DNA of 64,000 nucleotides from Paractinoplanes aksuensis. GTDB lineage: Bacteria > Actinomycetota > Actinomycetes > Mycobacteriales > Micromonosporaceae. Under the pieces are notes generated by a model. It was not told the origin of the DNA, did no database searches, and saw only the letters and a program-made list of their open reading frames with translations. Positions 25,492 through 34,175 of the stretch are shown here, one piece after another. The position numbers and the translations under genes were made by a program. Position 1 is the first letter of the stretch. Each line of letters begins with the position of its first letter. The DNA lies in NCBI RefSeq assembly GCF_024137025.1, contig NZ_JAMYJR010000048.1:62001-126000 (forward strand), written 5' to 3'.

Positions 25492-26667
25492 ATGGCGGGG
25501 GACGATGCGCGACGGCCCGAGCTGGATGCGATCCGCCTCGTGGTCGTGCTGGGGCTGGTGTTCTTTCACAGCGCGCTCGTGTTCGACGAGCGGGACGACT
25601 TCTACGTCAAGAATCCGCAGACGACCGAGGCTGTGACCTGGCTGGCCGGGCTGGGCGTGGTGTGGGCGATGCCGGCGCTGTTCCTGATCGCGGGCTTCGG
25701 GGCGTGGCACTCGATGCGGCGGCGGGGCGGCGGCGGATTCGTGCGGGAACGGTTGCTGCGCCTCGGTGTGCCGTTGGTCTTCGCAACGCTGACCATCGTT
25801 CCGGTGCCGCAATGGCTGCGGTTGAGGGCGGCCGATCCGGGCTACGACGAGTCGTATGCGCGGTTTCTGCTGCACTATTTCGACGTACACCTGAGCTTGG
25901 CCGACTTTCCGTTCCTGGTGCAGGGCGACTACTTCGAGACCGGGCACCTGTGGTTCGTCGTGCTGTTGCTGACGTTCTCGCTGATCTTGGCCGCTGTGGT
26001 GCGATGGCTGCCGGTCACGCGGCTCGGCTTCGTCTCCCGCCGGGGCGCGCTGCTCGTGGTCCCGGCCATTCCGCTGATCGTCGTCGGCGCGTTGCTGGGC
26101 ATGGAGGAATCGTTCGCGGGCTGGAGTCGATGGGCGTACCTGCTGCTGTTTCTGTACGGTTTCGTTCTGGCCGGTGACGACCGCTTCCGTACGGGAATGC
26201 GGCGCGACGCCAAACCGGCCGCCATCATCGGTTTCCTGCTGTTCGGCGCCTCCGGCGCCCTGCTCGGCTCGGCCGACGGCGAACCGTTCACCGACATGAC
26301 GGCCCACGCGATCGCCGCCCGCATCGTCTTCGCCGCCGCCGGTTGGTGCTGGCTGGTCGCCATTCTGGGCCTGCTGGACCGTGGCCCCCATAAGGCCGCC
26401 AACCCGACCGAAACTGCCGGCCCCGGCCGATCGATTGCGGTGCGAGAACAACGCATCTACGCCTATCTGGCGACCGCGGCCTTGCCGCTCTACATCCTCC
26501 ACCAGCCGATCGTCGTGACGGTGGCCTACTTCGCCGTGCGCTGGAACGCTCCGATGCTCGTGAAATACCTGGTGATCGTCGCACTTTCCTTCGCCGTCAT
26601 GTTCGCCGTCTACGACCTGCTGGTCCGCCGCACCGCCGCCACCCGCTTCTTGTTCGGCATGCGCTGA
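25492..26667 (+). CDS. Acyltransferase family 3 membrane protein
   Basis: A 391-residue protein with about ten transmembrane segments, typical of the AT3 family that acylates exopolysaccharides, antibiotics or lipids using cytoplasmic acyl donors. The N-terminus has the signature pair, an arginine in PELDAIR (about 15) and the histidine in VFFHSALVFDE (about 25). It ends in a basic tail. The acceptor cannot be predicted. The next gene starts two bases after its stop codon's first base region (TGACATG), so the two are co-transcribed. Confidence 0.82.
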   Translation: MAGDDARRPELDAIRLVVVLGLVFFHSALVFDERDDFYVKNPQTTEAVTWLAGLGVVWAMPALFLIAGFGAWHSMRRRGGGGFVRERLLRLGVPLVFATLTIVPVPQWLRLRAADPGYDESYARFLLHYFDVHLSLADFPFLVQGDYFETGHLWFVVLLLTFSLILAAVVRWLPVTRLGFVSRRGALLVVPAIPLIVVGALLGMEESFAGWSRWAYLLLFLYGFVLAGDDRFRTGMRRDAKPAAIIGFLLFGASGALLGSADGEPFTDMTAHAIAARIVFAAAGWCWLVAILGLLDRGPHKAANPTETAGPGRSIAVREQRIYAYLATAALPLYILHQPIVVTVAYFAVRWNAPMLVKYLVIVALSFAVMFAVYDLLVRRTAATRFLFGMR

Positions 26668-26668
26668 C

Positions 26669-27136
26669 ATGCGCAACGAACTGACCACGCCGAGGCTGTC
26701 GCTACGCCCGTTCACCCTCGATGACGTCGACGACCTGCACGCCCTTCTCGCCGACCCCTTGACCCACACGATCGGCGCGGGTCCGTTCACTACCGTGGCC
26801 CAGACCGAACAATGGATCCGCAACCGCATCACGGCCCAGCGGGACCACGGCCTGATCTGGTACGCCGTCCATGACAAGGGCACGCTGATCGGCAACTGCG
26901 GTCTGTTCCGCGGGCGGGCCGGCATCGAGATCGGCTACCTGATCCACCATTCTCGGCGCGGCCTCGGCTACGCCTCCGAGGCAGCCGCCGCTGTGCTGGA
27001 GGAATGCCGGGCGGCCGGAATCGGGCCGGTGTGGGCGACGATCCGGCCCGGCAATGCGCCGTCGATTCGGATCGCGGAACGCGTCGGCCTGCGCTTAGCC
27101 CGTACCGAAAAGGGTCTGTTGGTCTATGTCGCCTGA
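26669..27136 (+). CDS. RimJ/RimL-type GNAT acetyltransferase
   Basis: 155 residues with the RimJ/L layout: LTTPRLSLRPFTLDDVDDL at the N-terminus, the central strand GIEIGYLIHHSRRGLGYASEA (about 87-107) with the acetyl-CoA loop, and the terminal IRPGNAPSIRIAERVGLR. It acetylates either a protein N-terminus or a small amine. The start is one base after the acyltransferase stop. Its 3' end overlaps the SRPBCC gene by 13 bp. Confidence 0.85.
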   Translation: MRNELTTPRLSLRPFTLDDVDDLHALLADPLTHTIGAGPFTTVAQTEQWIRNRITAQRDHGLIWYAVHDKGTLIGNCGLFRGRAGIEIGYLIHHSRRGLGYASEAAAAVLEECRAAGIGPVWATIRPGNAPSIRIAERVGLRLARTEKGLLVYVA

Positions 27137-27588
27137 CGCTGCCAGTTGCGGAAGACGAAGCGGTGCACCGACTTCAGGCCGACCCAGAGCGCGGGATAAA
27201 GCACCCCGGCGAACCGATTGCGTACCGAAACCGTTGTCGTGCGGGTGATCCGGGTGCCCGTGCCCTCCGGGGTCAACTCGAACGTGTCGCCCAGACGGTC
27301 GACGAAGCGGTCGAAGCAGAGGTCGGTCTCCTCCATGTGGAAGGCGAGCCGGGCCGGCGGCTCCCAGATGTCGATGCGCTGGCGGATGGTGCCCTGTTCG
27401 GAGACGCACTGGCGCGTGGCGCCGACCTCGCCCGAACCCGCGCCCTCGGGCAGCCGGCACTCGGTCGGGCGCGGCGTCCCGAGATAGAACACCGGGCAGC
27501 GCGGGGTCAGCTCGACGCGCGAGTCGCACAGGGCGGGCCACATCTCGGCCGGGCTCTGCGGGACGCTCCACCGCGTACGCACCATCAT
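27124..27588 (-). CDS. SRPBCC-superfamily (polyketide cyclase/START-like) protein
   Basis: 154 residues from the ATG pair at 27588/27585 (MMVRTRWSVPQSPAEMWPALCD). The sequence has the helix-grip pattern of the Bet v1/SRPBCC fold: an N-terminal strand and WPALCDSR helix, alternating strands (RQRIDIWEPPARLAFHMEE, DTFELTPEGTGTRITRTTTVSV) and a long C-terminal helix. Members bind hydrophobic ligands or act as cyclases; no specific role can be assigned. It is divergent from the M28 peptidase gene. Confidence 0.7.
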   Translation of the reverse strand: MMVRTRWSVPQSPAEMWPALCDSRVELTPRCPVFYLGTPRPTECRLPEGAGSGEVGATRQCVSEQGTIRQRIDIWEPPARLAFHMEETDLCFDRFVDRLGDTFELTPEGTGTRITRTTTVSVRNRFAGVLYPALWVGLKSVHRFVFRNWQRQAT

Positions 27589-27664
27589 GATCCGACTCTG
27601 ACCGGGCGTGCCAAGACATAGATGAGCGTGGACATCTGGACGAGCGAGGACCAGAGTGGACGGC

Positions 27665-29023
27665 ATGGCCCAGTCGAGTCGGCGTACGTTTCTGACGGTG
27701 TCCGCGGCCGCGGCGGCCGCACCCCTGGTCGCGGCCCCGGCGGCCCGGGCCGGGACGGCGCCCGGTGGTGAGCTGAAGGCGATCCTGCGCGAGATCGAAC
27801 CCCGTCGGGTCGAGGCGATCGTGCGTAAGCTGGTCTCGTTCGGCACCCGGCACACCCTGTCGAGCCAGGACGATCCGGTGCGCGGGATCGGGGCCGCGCG
27901 CGACTGGATCTTCGCCGAGTTGCAGCGGTACGCCGCCGCGTCCGGTGGGCGGATGACGGTCGAGCTGCAGTCGTTCGTGCAGCCGGTGTCGCCGCGGATC
28001 CCGGCGCCGACCACGATCACCAACGTGGTGGCGACGCTGCGCGGCAGTGTCACGCCCGAGCGGATCTACGTGGTCACCGGGCACTACGACTCGCGGGTGA
28101 CCGACGTGATGGACGCGGTCAAGGACGCCCCCGGCGCCGACGACGACGCGTCCGGCGTGGCCGTGATCATGGAGTTGGCCCGGGTGCTGGCCACCCGGCG
28201 GCCCGAGGCGACCATCGTGTTCGCCGCCGTGGCCGGCGAGGAGCAGGGCCTCTACGGCTCCGACCACCTGGCCCAGAGCTACAAAGACCGGAACGCCGAC
28301 GTGCAGGCGATGTTCAGCAACGACATTGTCGGAACCGGCGACGCGCACGACGGCACCCGGCCCGCCAACCGGTCGGTGCGGCTGTTCGTCGAGGGTGTGC
28401 CCACCTCGGAGACGGCGGCCGAGGCGAGCATCCGCAAGAGTGTCGGCGGCGAGAACGACGGGCCGTCGCGCCAGCTCGGGCGGTTCGTCGAGGATCTGCG
28501 GACCGACCTCGACGTCCGGGTCATCTGGCGCCGCGACCGCTACCTGCGCGGCAGCGACCACATCTCGTTCCTGCTCCGCGGCTATCCGGCGGCCCGTTTC
28601 ACCGAGCCCCGCGAGAACTTCGCCCACGAGCACCAGGACGTCCGGGTCGAGAACGGTGTCCAGTACGGCGATCTGATCGAATTCTGCGACTTCGGGTACA
28701 TCGCGCGGGTCGCCCGCACCAACGCCTCCGTGCTGTGGTCGCTCGCCCAGGCCCCGGGCACGCCGAAAGGCCTGGTCATCGACACCACCCAGCTGACCAA
28801 CGAGACCACCCTGCGCTGGCAGCCCGGAACCGAACCCGACCTGGCCGGCTACGAGGTCGTCTGGCGCGAGACGACCGCCCCCGACTGGCAGCACGCGCGG
28901 TCCGTGGGCCGGGTCGACGAGGTCACCATCGACCTCTCCAAAGACAACGTCTTTTTCGGCGTACGGGCCGTGGACACCGACGGTCACCGCAGTCCGGCCG
29001 CCGCGCCTCGCCCGTCCAGCTGA
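27665..29023 (+). CDS. Tat-exported M28-family zinc aminopeptidase
   Basis: The protein starts with a twin-arginine signal peptide (SSRRTFLTVSAAAAA, processed near ARA-GTAPG). The co-catalytic zinc ligands of family M28 are visible: His in VVTGHYDS (about 140), Asp in PGADDDASG (about 160), the Glu-Glu pair of VAGEEQGLYGS (about 193), Asp in FSNDIVGTGD and the His of NFAHEHQD. A fibronectin-III-like module ends the protein (TNETTLRWQPGTEPDLAGYEVVWRE). It would release N-terminal residues from peptides outside the cell. An upstream GTG at 27656 is possible; the ATG puts the Arg pair at a normal distance. Confidence 0.9.
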   Translation: MAQSSRRTFLTVSAAAAAAPLVAAPAARAGTAPGGELKAILREIEPRRVEAIVRKLVSFGTRHTLSSQDDPVRGIGAARDWIFAELQRYAAASGGRMTVELQSFVQPVSPRIPAPTTITNVVATLRGSVTPERIYVVTGHYDSRVTDVMDAVKDAPGADDDASGVAVIMELARVLATRRPEATIVFAAVAGEEQGLYGSDHLAQSYKDRNADVQAMFSNDIVGTGDAHDGTRPANRSVRLFVEGVPTSETAAEASIRKSVGGENDGPSRQLGRFVEDLRTDLDVRVIWRRDRYLRGSDHISFLLRGYPAARFTEPRENFAHEHQDVRVENGVQYGDLIEFCDFGYIARVARTNASVLWSLAQAPGTPKGLVIDTTQLTNETTLRWQPGTEPDLAGYEVVWRETTAPDWQHARSVGRVDEVTIDLSKDNVFFGVRAVDTDGHRSPAAAPRPSS

Positions 29024-29072
29024 TTTCGTCATCTCGTCAGCGGAGGCCCGGGGGTGGCTCCCCGGTGCGACG

Positions 29073-30149
29073 ATGATGACCATGACCTTGGAACACACGG
29101 TCCGGCTGCGCTTCGGGGACAAGTCGCGCGCCGCGGCGACGCACACCAACCTCTCCGCCGTACGCCTCGACGGACCCGTGCTGTGGATCGCGGGCGACGA
29201 GACGGCGACCGTGGAACGGCTGGTCGCCGACGACCCGGCCCGGCCCACCGAGTTCGGCGACGAGACGACGTACCGCCTGGGCGATTTCATCACCCTGCCC
29301 GGCACCGACATCGAGGAGGAGGCCGACGTCGAGGGGCTGGCCCGCAGCGGGCCGTTCCTGTGGGCGATCGGCTCGCACAGCCTGCGCCGCAAGCAGATCA
29401 AGGAGAGGCACGAGGGGGCCAAGGCGCTCAAGCGGCTGGCGCGCATCGAGGGGCAGGAGAACCGCCAGATTCTCGTCCGCCTGCCGATCGCGGACGTGGA
29501 CGGCCTGCCGACGCCCGTACGGGAGATCGAGGTCGACGGCGAGAAACACTACGCGGCCGCCCTGGGCGGGCCCGACGACCTGCGCCGGCTGCTGCGCAAG
29601 GACGAGCACCTGGCGCCGTTCCTGGCCATCCCGGGCAAGGACAACGGGCTCGACATCGAGGGCATCGCGGTGGCCGGCGACCGGATCTACCTGGGGCTGC
29701 GGGGGCCGGTGCTGCGGGGCTGGGCGTTCGTGCTCGAACTGCGCCCCTACATCGACCCCGACGAGCCGACCCGCTTGCGGCTGCACGAGTTCGCCGACGG
29801 CTTCACGTACCGCAAGCACGTGCTGAAGCTGGACGGGCTCGGCGTCCGGGATCTCTGCCCCGACGGCGACGACCTGCTGATCCTGGCCGGTCCGACGATG
29901 GACCTGGACGGCCCGGTCCGCGTCTACCGCTGGCACGACGCCTGCCGCTCCGAACAGCCGACGATCGTGCGCGGCGACCTGATCAGCCGGGTCCTCGAAC
30001 TGACGTACGGCGAGGGCGACGACCACGCGGAAGGCCTCAGCAACTACGGCGACGGCCGCCTTTTGGTCGTCTACGACAGCCCTGCCGCCGTCCGCCTGAC
30101 CGAGGACGACGCCGTCATCGCCGACGTCCTCCGCCTGCCAAACAGCTAG
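29073..30149 (+). CDS. DUF3616 domain protein
   Basis: 358 residues, the usual size for DUF3616 proteins. Recognisable blocks are NLSAVRLDGPVLWIAGDE near the start, DVEGLARSGPFLWAIGSHS (about 87-105), the GLDIEGIAVAGDRIYLGLRGP segment (about 190-210) and a final HAEGLSNYGDGRLLVVYDS. The repeated D-x-EG-L/I-A pattern suggests a beta-propeller-like fold. No function is established and no signal peptide is visible. It ends tail-to-tail with the PIN toxin gene, overlapping by 4 bp. Confidence 0.75.
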   Translation: MMTMTLEHTVRLRFGDKSRAAATHTNLSAVRLDGPVLWIAGDETATVERLVADDPARPTEFGDETTYRLGDFITLPGTDIEEEADVEGLARSGPFLWAIGSHSLRRKQIKERHEGAKALKRLARIEGQENRQILVRLPIADVDGLPTPVREIEVDGEKHYAAALGGPDDLRRLLRKDEHLAPFLAIPGKDNGLDIEGIAVAGDRIYLGLRGPVLRGWAFVLELRPYIDPDEPTRLRLHEFADGFTYRKHVLKLDGLGVRDLCPDGDDLLILAGPTMDLDGPVRVYRWHDACRSEQPTIVRGDLISRVLELTYGEGDDHAEGLSNYGDGRLLVVYDSPAAVRLTEDDAVIADVLRLPNS

Positions 30150-30538
30150 ACGCGGCGTACGACCAGCCCGGGCTTGACATCGGCGGCGGTTCCCAGCGCC
30201 GTGATGTCGCCCGGGTCGCTGGTGAAGACGATGGCGCCGTTCGCCAAGGCAACCGTGACCACCGTGGCATCGACGACGTCCCGCGTTCCCGCCTTGCCGC
30301 ACAGCACGCCCGCGGCCTTCGCCGTTTCGAGCCCGACCGGGACGACCTCACAGCTGTGCAGGAACTTGCCGAGGCGCACCTGGCGCCGGGCGTCACGCCA
30401 CGCCTGAGCGACGACCACGGCCGGGACGAGAAGGCGGCGCCCCTCTTCCAGCGCGAGGTGGTGGATCACCCACATCCGGCGATCGTTGCCGTCGACGGCG
30501 AGCAGAACGCCGGCGTCGTACACATACGGGATGCTCAC
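30146..30538 (-). CDS. PIN-domain ribonuclease toxin (VapC-like)
   Basis: 130 residues with the PIN acidic residues in order: Asp in YVYDAGVLLAV (about 8), the region VVVAQAWRDA, Asp in TRDVVDATVV (about 91) and Asp in FTSDPGDI (about 108). VapC-type toxins cut specific RNAs when not bound by antitoxin. The start overlaps the antitoxin stop (ATGA), the classic order antitoxin-toxin. Which RNA it cuts cannot be predicted. Confidence 0.82.
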   Translation of the reverse strand: MSIPYVYDAGVLLAVDGNDRRMWVIHHLALEEGRRLLVPAVVVAQAWRDARRQVRLGKFLHSCEVVPVGLETAKAAGVLCGKAGTRDVVDATVVTVALANGAIVFTSDPGDITALGTAADVKPGLVVRRV

Positions 30539-30801
30539 GCCGCAGCCGACGGGGAGACGCCGAATGCCTCTGCGTCGGCGGCAGCCATCTCGGCGCGGGC
30601 CGCAGCCAGTTCCTCAACGGTGAAGGCCCCGTGCTCGGCCTGCCACTCGGCCACCACGTGCCGGCCGAGCCGCCGGCGCAGTTCGTTCTCGGCCGCGTTG
30701 GCGACCAGCCGCGACAGGGGCACACCGTCCTCTTGAGCCGCCGCGCCGAGCGCCTCGACCAGATCTTCGGGGAGCGTCACGGTGACCTTCTTGGAAGCCA
30801 T
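30535..30801 (-). CDS. Ribbon-helix-helix antitoxin of the PIN toxin
   Basis: 88 residues from the ATG at 30801 (MASKKVTVTLPEDLVEAL); an earlier ATG at 30816 lies inside the promoter palindrome and is less likely. Residues 4-45 form a CopG/MetJ-type ribbon-helix-helix for DNA binding; the tail WQAEHGAFTVEELAAARAEM is the part that would wrap the toxin. No Shine-Dalgarno is visible and the predicted transcript start coincides with the ATG, so the mRNA is probably leaderless. It should repress its own operon through the adjacent palindrome. Confidence 0.8.
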   Translation of the reverse strand: MASKKVTVTLPEDLVEALGAAAQEDGVPLSRLVANAAENELRRRLGRHVVAEWQAEHGAFTVEELAAARAEMAAADAEAFGVSPSAAA

Positions 30802-30807
30802 ACAAAC

Positions 30808-30824
30808 ACCATACATAGGTATGG
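30808..30824 (-). promoter_or_regulatory. Operator/promoter of the toxin-antitoxin operon
   Basis: A perfect inverted repeat CCATAC-ATAG-GTATGG at 30809-30824 starts 8 bases upstream of the antitoxin ATG. The minus-strand -10-like TATGGT (30808-30813) overlaps it and predicts initiation at or beside the ATG at 30801. An RHH antitoxin dimer on this palindrome would block polymerase, the usual autoregulation of such pairs. Confidence 0.55.
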
Positions 30825-30864
30825 GAAACCAGCGGACAGACTAGTCGTTGAGCAAGGGGGCATC

Positions 30865-31065
30865 GTGCCTGAATCTCGTGCACAGTTCGACGTCGACGAC
30901 GCGGCGACGCACTTCTCTCGGATCATCGACCTTGTCGAGCAAGGTGAGGAAGTCATCATCAGCCGGGCCGGCACCCCGGTGGTGTTGGTGATCCCGGTGA
31001 ATCTGGTTACTCGCGGGCGGCCAGGAGGGTCACGGGTGGGTGGCGGGTGGCCGACCACGAGGTGA
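30865..31065 (+). pseudogene. C-terminally truncated Phd/YefM-type antitoxin
   Basis: A GTG with AAGGGGG upstream opens a 66-codon frame beginning PESRAQFDVDDAATHFSRII, followed by the Phd/YefM signature DLVEQGEEVIISRAGTPVVLVIPV. The match stops there; the last 20 codons are antisense to the 3' end of the ABC permease gene and look like random sequence. The toxin-binding C-terminal region is therefore missing, and no partner toxin follows. It is either a decayed antitoxin or a stand-alone DNA-binding remnant. The good ribosome binding site suggests it is still translated. Confidence 0.55.
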
Positions 31066-32857
31066 TCAGGCTGGTCACGCCCGTGACGGTCAGGGCTACG
31101 GCGGCCACCGCGGCGATCAAGGGCCACGGCAGGTCGAGGGTGGCGGTGCCGGTCACGGCTGAGGTTGTCGACAGCACGGCGAAGAAGGCGGCCGACGCGG
31201 CCAGTGCGCCCAGCAGCAGGGCGGCGCCGGTCACCGCGTAGGCCTCGAGCAGGGCCGAGCGGATCACCTGGCTTCGGGTCAGACCCGTTACGCGGGCCTC
31301 GGCGAACTCGCGGCGGCGGGTGGCGGCGCCGATGACCATCGAGTTGATCACGCCGATCAGGGCGTAGAGGCCGCCCAGGCCGAGCACGACCAGCATCACC
31401 TTGTCGTTGGTCGAGTTGCGTTCCTCGGCGTCCGCCTTCAGCCACTCCCCGAGGGTGGACACCGGCCCGAACCGAGCCAGATCGGCCCGTACGGCTGAAG
31501 CGTCGGCGCCGGGTTCCAGCGCCACGAACGAGCGGGTCGGTGCCTTCTCCAGCAGCGCCGCGGGCACCTGGCCCGGCAGCATCAGCAGGCTCGCGCCGCC
31601 GCTCATCATCTCGGGCACAGCCGCCACCACCGGCAGATCGCCGAGATCTGCCCCGGGCGAGCCGGGAGAAAGACCGAGCAGACGGACGCGCACCGAACCG
31701 TCGGTCGGCACCTCGCCGCCGGGGCCGCGGGCCACCCCGTTTCCGGTCAGCTCGACCGGGGTGCCGTGCACCGCCGCGTACGCCCGGGGGTTGATCGCCA
31801 AGGCGGTGACGTCGGTCGTCTCCCGGTCCTCGCCCGAGCCGGTCACGATCTCGGCCGGCAGCATGGTCTCCGAAGACACCGTGGCCACGCCGGGGCGGGC
31901 CGGGACGGGCGCCTCGACCACGAAGTCGGCGTGGGTCGAGCGGGCCACCTCGCCGATGCCGCTCGACGTGAACGACTCCCCCGCGCCCGTGTTGCCCACG
32001 ACCAGCGCGATCAGCACGATCAGGGGCGCCGCCACCGAGGCCGAGCGGCGCCGGGCGTCGCGGACGTTGGCCCGGGCCAGCGCGCCCAGCACCCCGCCGC
32101 CGAACGGCATCAGCCGGGCCAGCACCGGCACCAGCAGCGGCCCGAACGCGACCACGGTCACCGCGGCCGGCATGGCCACGTTCATCGCCATCGCCTGACC
32201 GCCGGCCGGTCCGCCGTGCGGGGCGACGATGACCAGGGCCAGCGCGCCGCCGAGGAAGAACAGCCCGGCCACCCAGCGCCCGGCCGTCATCAGGCGGGCC
32301 GCCGCGCCACTCTCGCGCAGCGCCTCCAACGGCCGCACCCGGGCCGCTCGCCGCGCGGCCACCAACACCCCGGCCAGCGCGAGCACCACGCCCGTGCCGA
32401 TCGAGACGCCGAGGATCCACATGCGCCACTCGCCCACGAAATCGGGCGGCACGAACTCGAACCGGCGCATCAGCCACGTCTGCAACGACATCACGCCCAG
32501 CCCGGCCGGCACGCCGATCGCGGCCCCGCCCAGGCCCAGCAGCAACGCCTCGCCCAGCAGCAGCCGGCGCACCTGACCCCGGCTGCCACCGACCAGACGC
32601 AACAGGGCCAGGTCGCGGCGGCGCTGGTCGACGGTGAAGGCGAACGTCGAGCTGATGATGAAGCCGGCCAGGAACGTCGCCCCGCCCAGCGTGATGCCCA
32701 GCATCGGCACCGCGGCGTCATCGGAATTCGCTCCGGCCGCCGAGATCAGCAGCAGCAACGAGGACTGCACCAGCGCCACCCCGAGAGCCACGGAAAGCAG
32801 CGCACCCACGAACAACGTCCAGCGTTCGGCCAGGCCGGCCCGGCTCATCCCCAGCAT
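31007..32857 (-). CDS. FtsX/MacB-type ABC transporter permease
   Basis: 616 residues from the ATG at 32857, one base after the ATPase stop (TGACATG). It has the two-FtsX-domain layout: an N-terminal transmembrane helix (about 14-36, LFVGALLSVALGVALVQSS), a first triple-helix unit (about 55-150), a large extracytoplasmic part (about 310-470), and a second unit to the C-terminus (LGGLYALIGVINSMVIGA onward). Such pairs export lipids, peptides or antibiotics or act as mechanotransmitters. It ends against the truncated antitoxin, overlapping it by 59 bp. Confidence 0.87.
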   Translation of the reverse strand: MLGMSRAGLAERWTLFVGALLSVALGVALVQSSLLLLISAAGANSDDAAVPMLGITLGGATFLAGFIISSTFAFTVDQRRRDLALLRLVGGSRGQVRRLLLGEALLLGLGGAAIGVPAGLGVMSLQTWLMRRFEFVPPDFVGEWRMWILGVSIGTGVVLALAGVLVAARRAARVRPLEALRESGAAARLMTAGRWVAGLFFLGGALALVIVAPHGGPAGGQAMAMNVAMPAAVTVVAFGPLLVPVLARLMPFGGGVLGALARANVRDARRRSASVAAPLIVLIALVVGNTGAGESFTSSGIGEVARSTHADFVVEAPVPARPGVATVSSETMLPAEIVTGSGEDRETTDVTALAINPRAYAAVHGTPVELTGNGVARGPGGEVPTDGSVRVRLLGLSPGSPGADLGDLPVVAAVPEMMSGGASLLMLPGQVPAALLEKAPTRSFVALEPGADASAVRADLARFGPVSTLGEWLKADAEERNSTNDKVMLVVLGLGGLYALIGVINSMVIGAATRRREFAEARVTGLTRSQVIRSALLEAYAVTGAALLLGALAASAAFFAVLSTTSAVTGTATLDLPWPLIAAVAAVALTVTGVTSLITSWSATRHPPVTLLAARE

Positions 32858-32858
32858 G

Positions 32859-33599
32859 TCAACGCTCCCAGGCCGCGAGCCGGTCGGCCACCGCGCGCGC
32901 GTCGGCCCCGGCCAGCCGGTCGACCACGCGGCCGTCACGCAGGAACACGACCGCGTCGGCGCGGGCCGCGGCGCCGGGGTCGTGCGTGACCATCACGATG
33001 CTCTGGCCGGCATCGGCCATGGCCCGCAAGAGATCGAGCACAGTACGGGCCGCCGTGGAATCGAGGGCGCCGGTGGGCTCGTCGGCGAACAGCACCTCGG
33101 GCCGCGTCACCATGGCCCGCGCGATCGCCACCCGCTGCTGCTGGCCGCCGGACAACTCGCGCGGCTTGTGCCGGGCCCGGTCGGCCAGACCCACCGCGTC
33201 CAGCGTCGCCCGCACGGCCGACCGGGACGGGCGCTTACCGGCCAGCCGCAGGGGCAACGCCACGTTCTGCTCGGCGGTCAGCGCCCCGATGAGGTTGAAG
33301 CTCTGGAAGACGAACCCGATCCGGGTCCGTCGCAGAGCGGTCAGCTCGGCGTCACCGGCCACGGTCAGGTCGGTGTCGCCCAGCAGCACCTGCCCGGCGT
33401 CGACCCGTTCCAGCCCGGCCGCGCAGTGCAACAGCGTGGACTTGCCCGAGCCGGACGGGCCCATCACCGCGGTCCAGCTGCCGCGCGGGAAATCGAGCGT
33501 CACCCCGTCGACGGCCCGCACCGCCGACGGCCCCCGGCCGAACACCCGGCTGACCCCGTGCAGCGCCACGGCGGGCGGGGCCATCGTCATCGTCGTCAT
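32859..33599 (-). CDS. MacB/LolD-type ABC transporter ATPase
   Basis: 246 residues from the ATG at 33599 (MTTMTMAPPAVAL). Walker A GPSGSGKST, Q-loop FQSFNLIG, signature LSGGQQQRVAIARA, Walker B VLFADEPTGALD and the H-loop VTHDP are all intact. The DEPTGALD and LSGGQQQRVAIARA forms are those of MacB/LolD-like ATPases that serve FtsX permeases, matching the next gene. No two-component system of the BceRS kind is adjacent, so the inducing signal is unknown. Confidence 0.92.
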   Translation of the reverse strand: MTTMTMAPPAVALHGVSRVFGRGPSAVRAVDGVTLDFPRGSWTAVMGPSGSGKSTLLHCAAGLERVDAGQVLLGDTDLTVAGDAELTALRRTRIGFVFQSFNLIGALTAEQNVALPLRLAGKRPSRSAVRATLDAVGLADRARHKPRELSGGQQQRVAIARAMVTRPEVLFADEPTGALDSTAARTVLDLLRAMADAGQSIVMVTHDPGAAARADAVVFLRDGRVVDRLAGADARAVADRLAAWER

Positions 33600-33734
33600 G
33601 CCGTAAACGCTATTTTCGTGGCCGTTCCGAGTCGCTACGGCGAACCACCCAGTTCGAGGTGGTGCTACCACCCCTCCCGGGTTGAGTGCGGCTACTCAGG
33701 CCCGCTACGGCGGCCCGTTCATAGGGTCGTAGCC
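33600..33734. promoter_or_regulatory. Divergent promoter region with direct repeats
   Basis: The 135 bp between the exporter operon and the small membrane protein gene contain two exact copies of CGCTACGGCG at 33633-33642 and 33703-33712, 70 bp apart, plus shorter GCTAC words at 33664 and 33691. Seventy base pairs is close to a whole number of helix turns. The repeats could be activator or repressor sites; no promoter boxes are assigned. Confidence 0.35.
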
Positions 33735-34175
33735 ATGTCGAAGCGACGAAAGCTTGCATGGACGGGCGGCGTGCTGGTGCTGGCGGCGGCGGTCACCCTG
33801 TTCCTGGTGAAGGACCCGCTCACGATGCCCGGCAGCCACCGGGTCGAGGTGTACGGGTTGAACGAGGAGATCTCGGGCGAGACCCAGGACCCGCCGGGCT
33901 TCCTGGGCCGCACCCTGGGCATGTGCGACGCCGACACGTACTACGCGCAGGACGGCGACAAGAAGCTGTGCCTGGTGCTCAACGGCCCGCTCGGCCAGGT
34001 GCCGGCCGCGCGCAAGGACGGCAAAGTGACCGTCGCCGCGGCCGACGTGCCCAAGCTGCGGCAGCTCGCAGGCGAGGACACCACTCTGGTGCTGATGGCC
34101 GGCGGACCGGCCGCGGTGATTCCGGTGGCGGCGCTGACCGACGGGCAGCCGGTGAGCGTGTCAGCCCTGAGCTAG
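33735..34175 (+). CDS. Small membrane-anchored protein, unknown function
   Basis: 146 residues with a basic start (MSKRRKLAW) and one hydrophobic helix (about 10-27) that acts as an uncleaved anchor or signal; the rest would be outside. The outer part has two cysteines (MCDADTYYAQDGDKKLCLVL, about 64-82) that could pair. No family recognised. It is divergent from the ABC exporter and its end overlaps the flavin monooxygenase gene by 15 bp. Confidence 0.6.
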   Translation: MSKRRKLAWTGGVLVLAAAVTLFLVKDPLTMPGSHRVEVYGLNEEISGETQDPPGFLGRTLGMCDADTYYAQDGDKKLCLVLNGPLGQVPAARKDGKVTVAAADVPKLRQLAGEDTTLVLMAGGPAAVIPVAALTDGQPVSVSALS

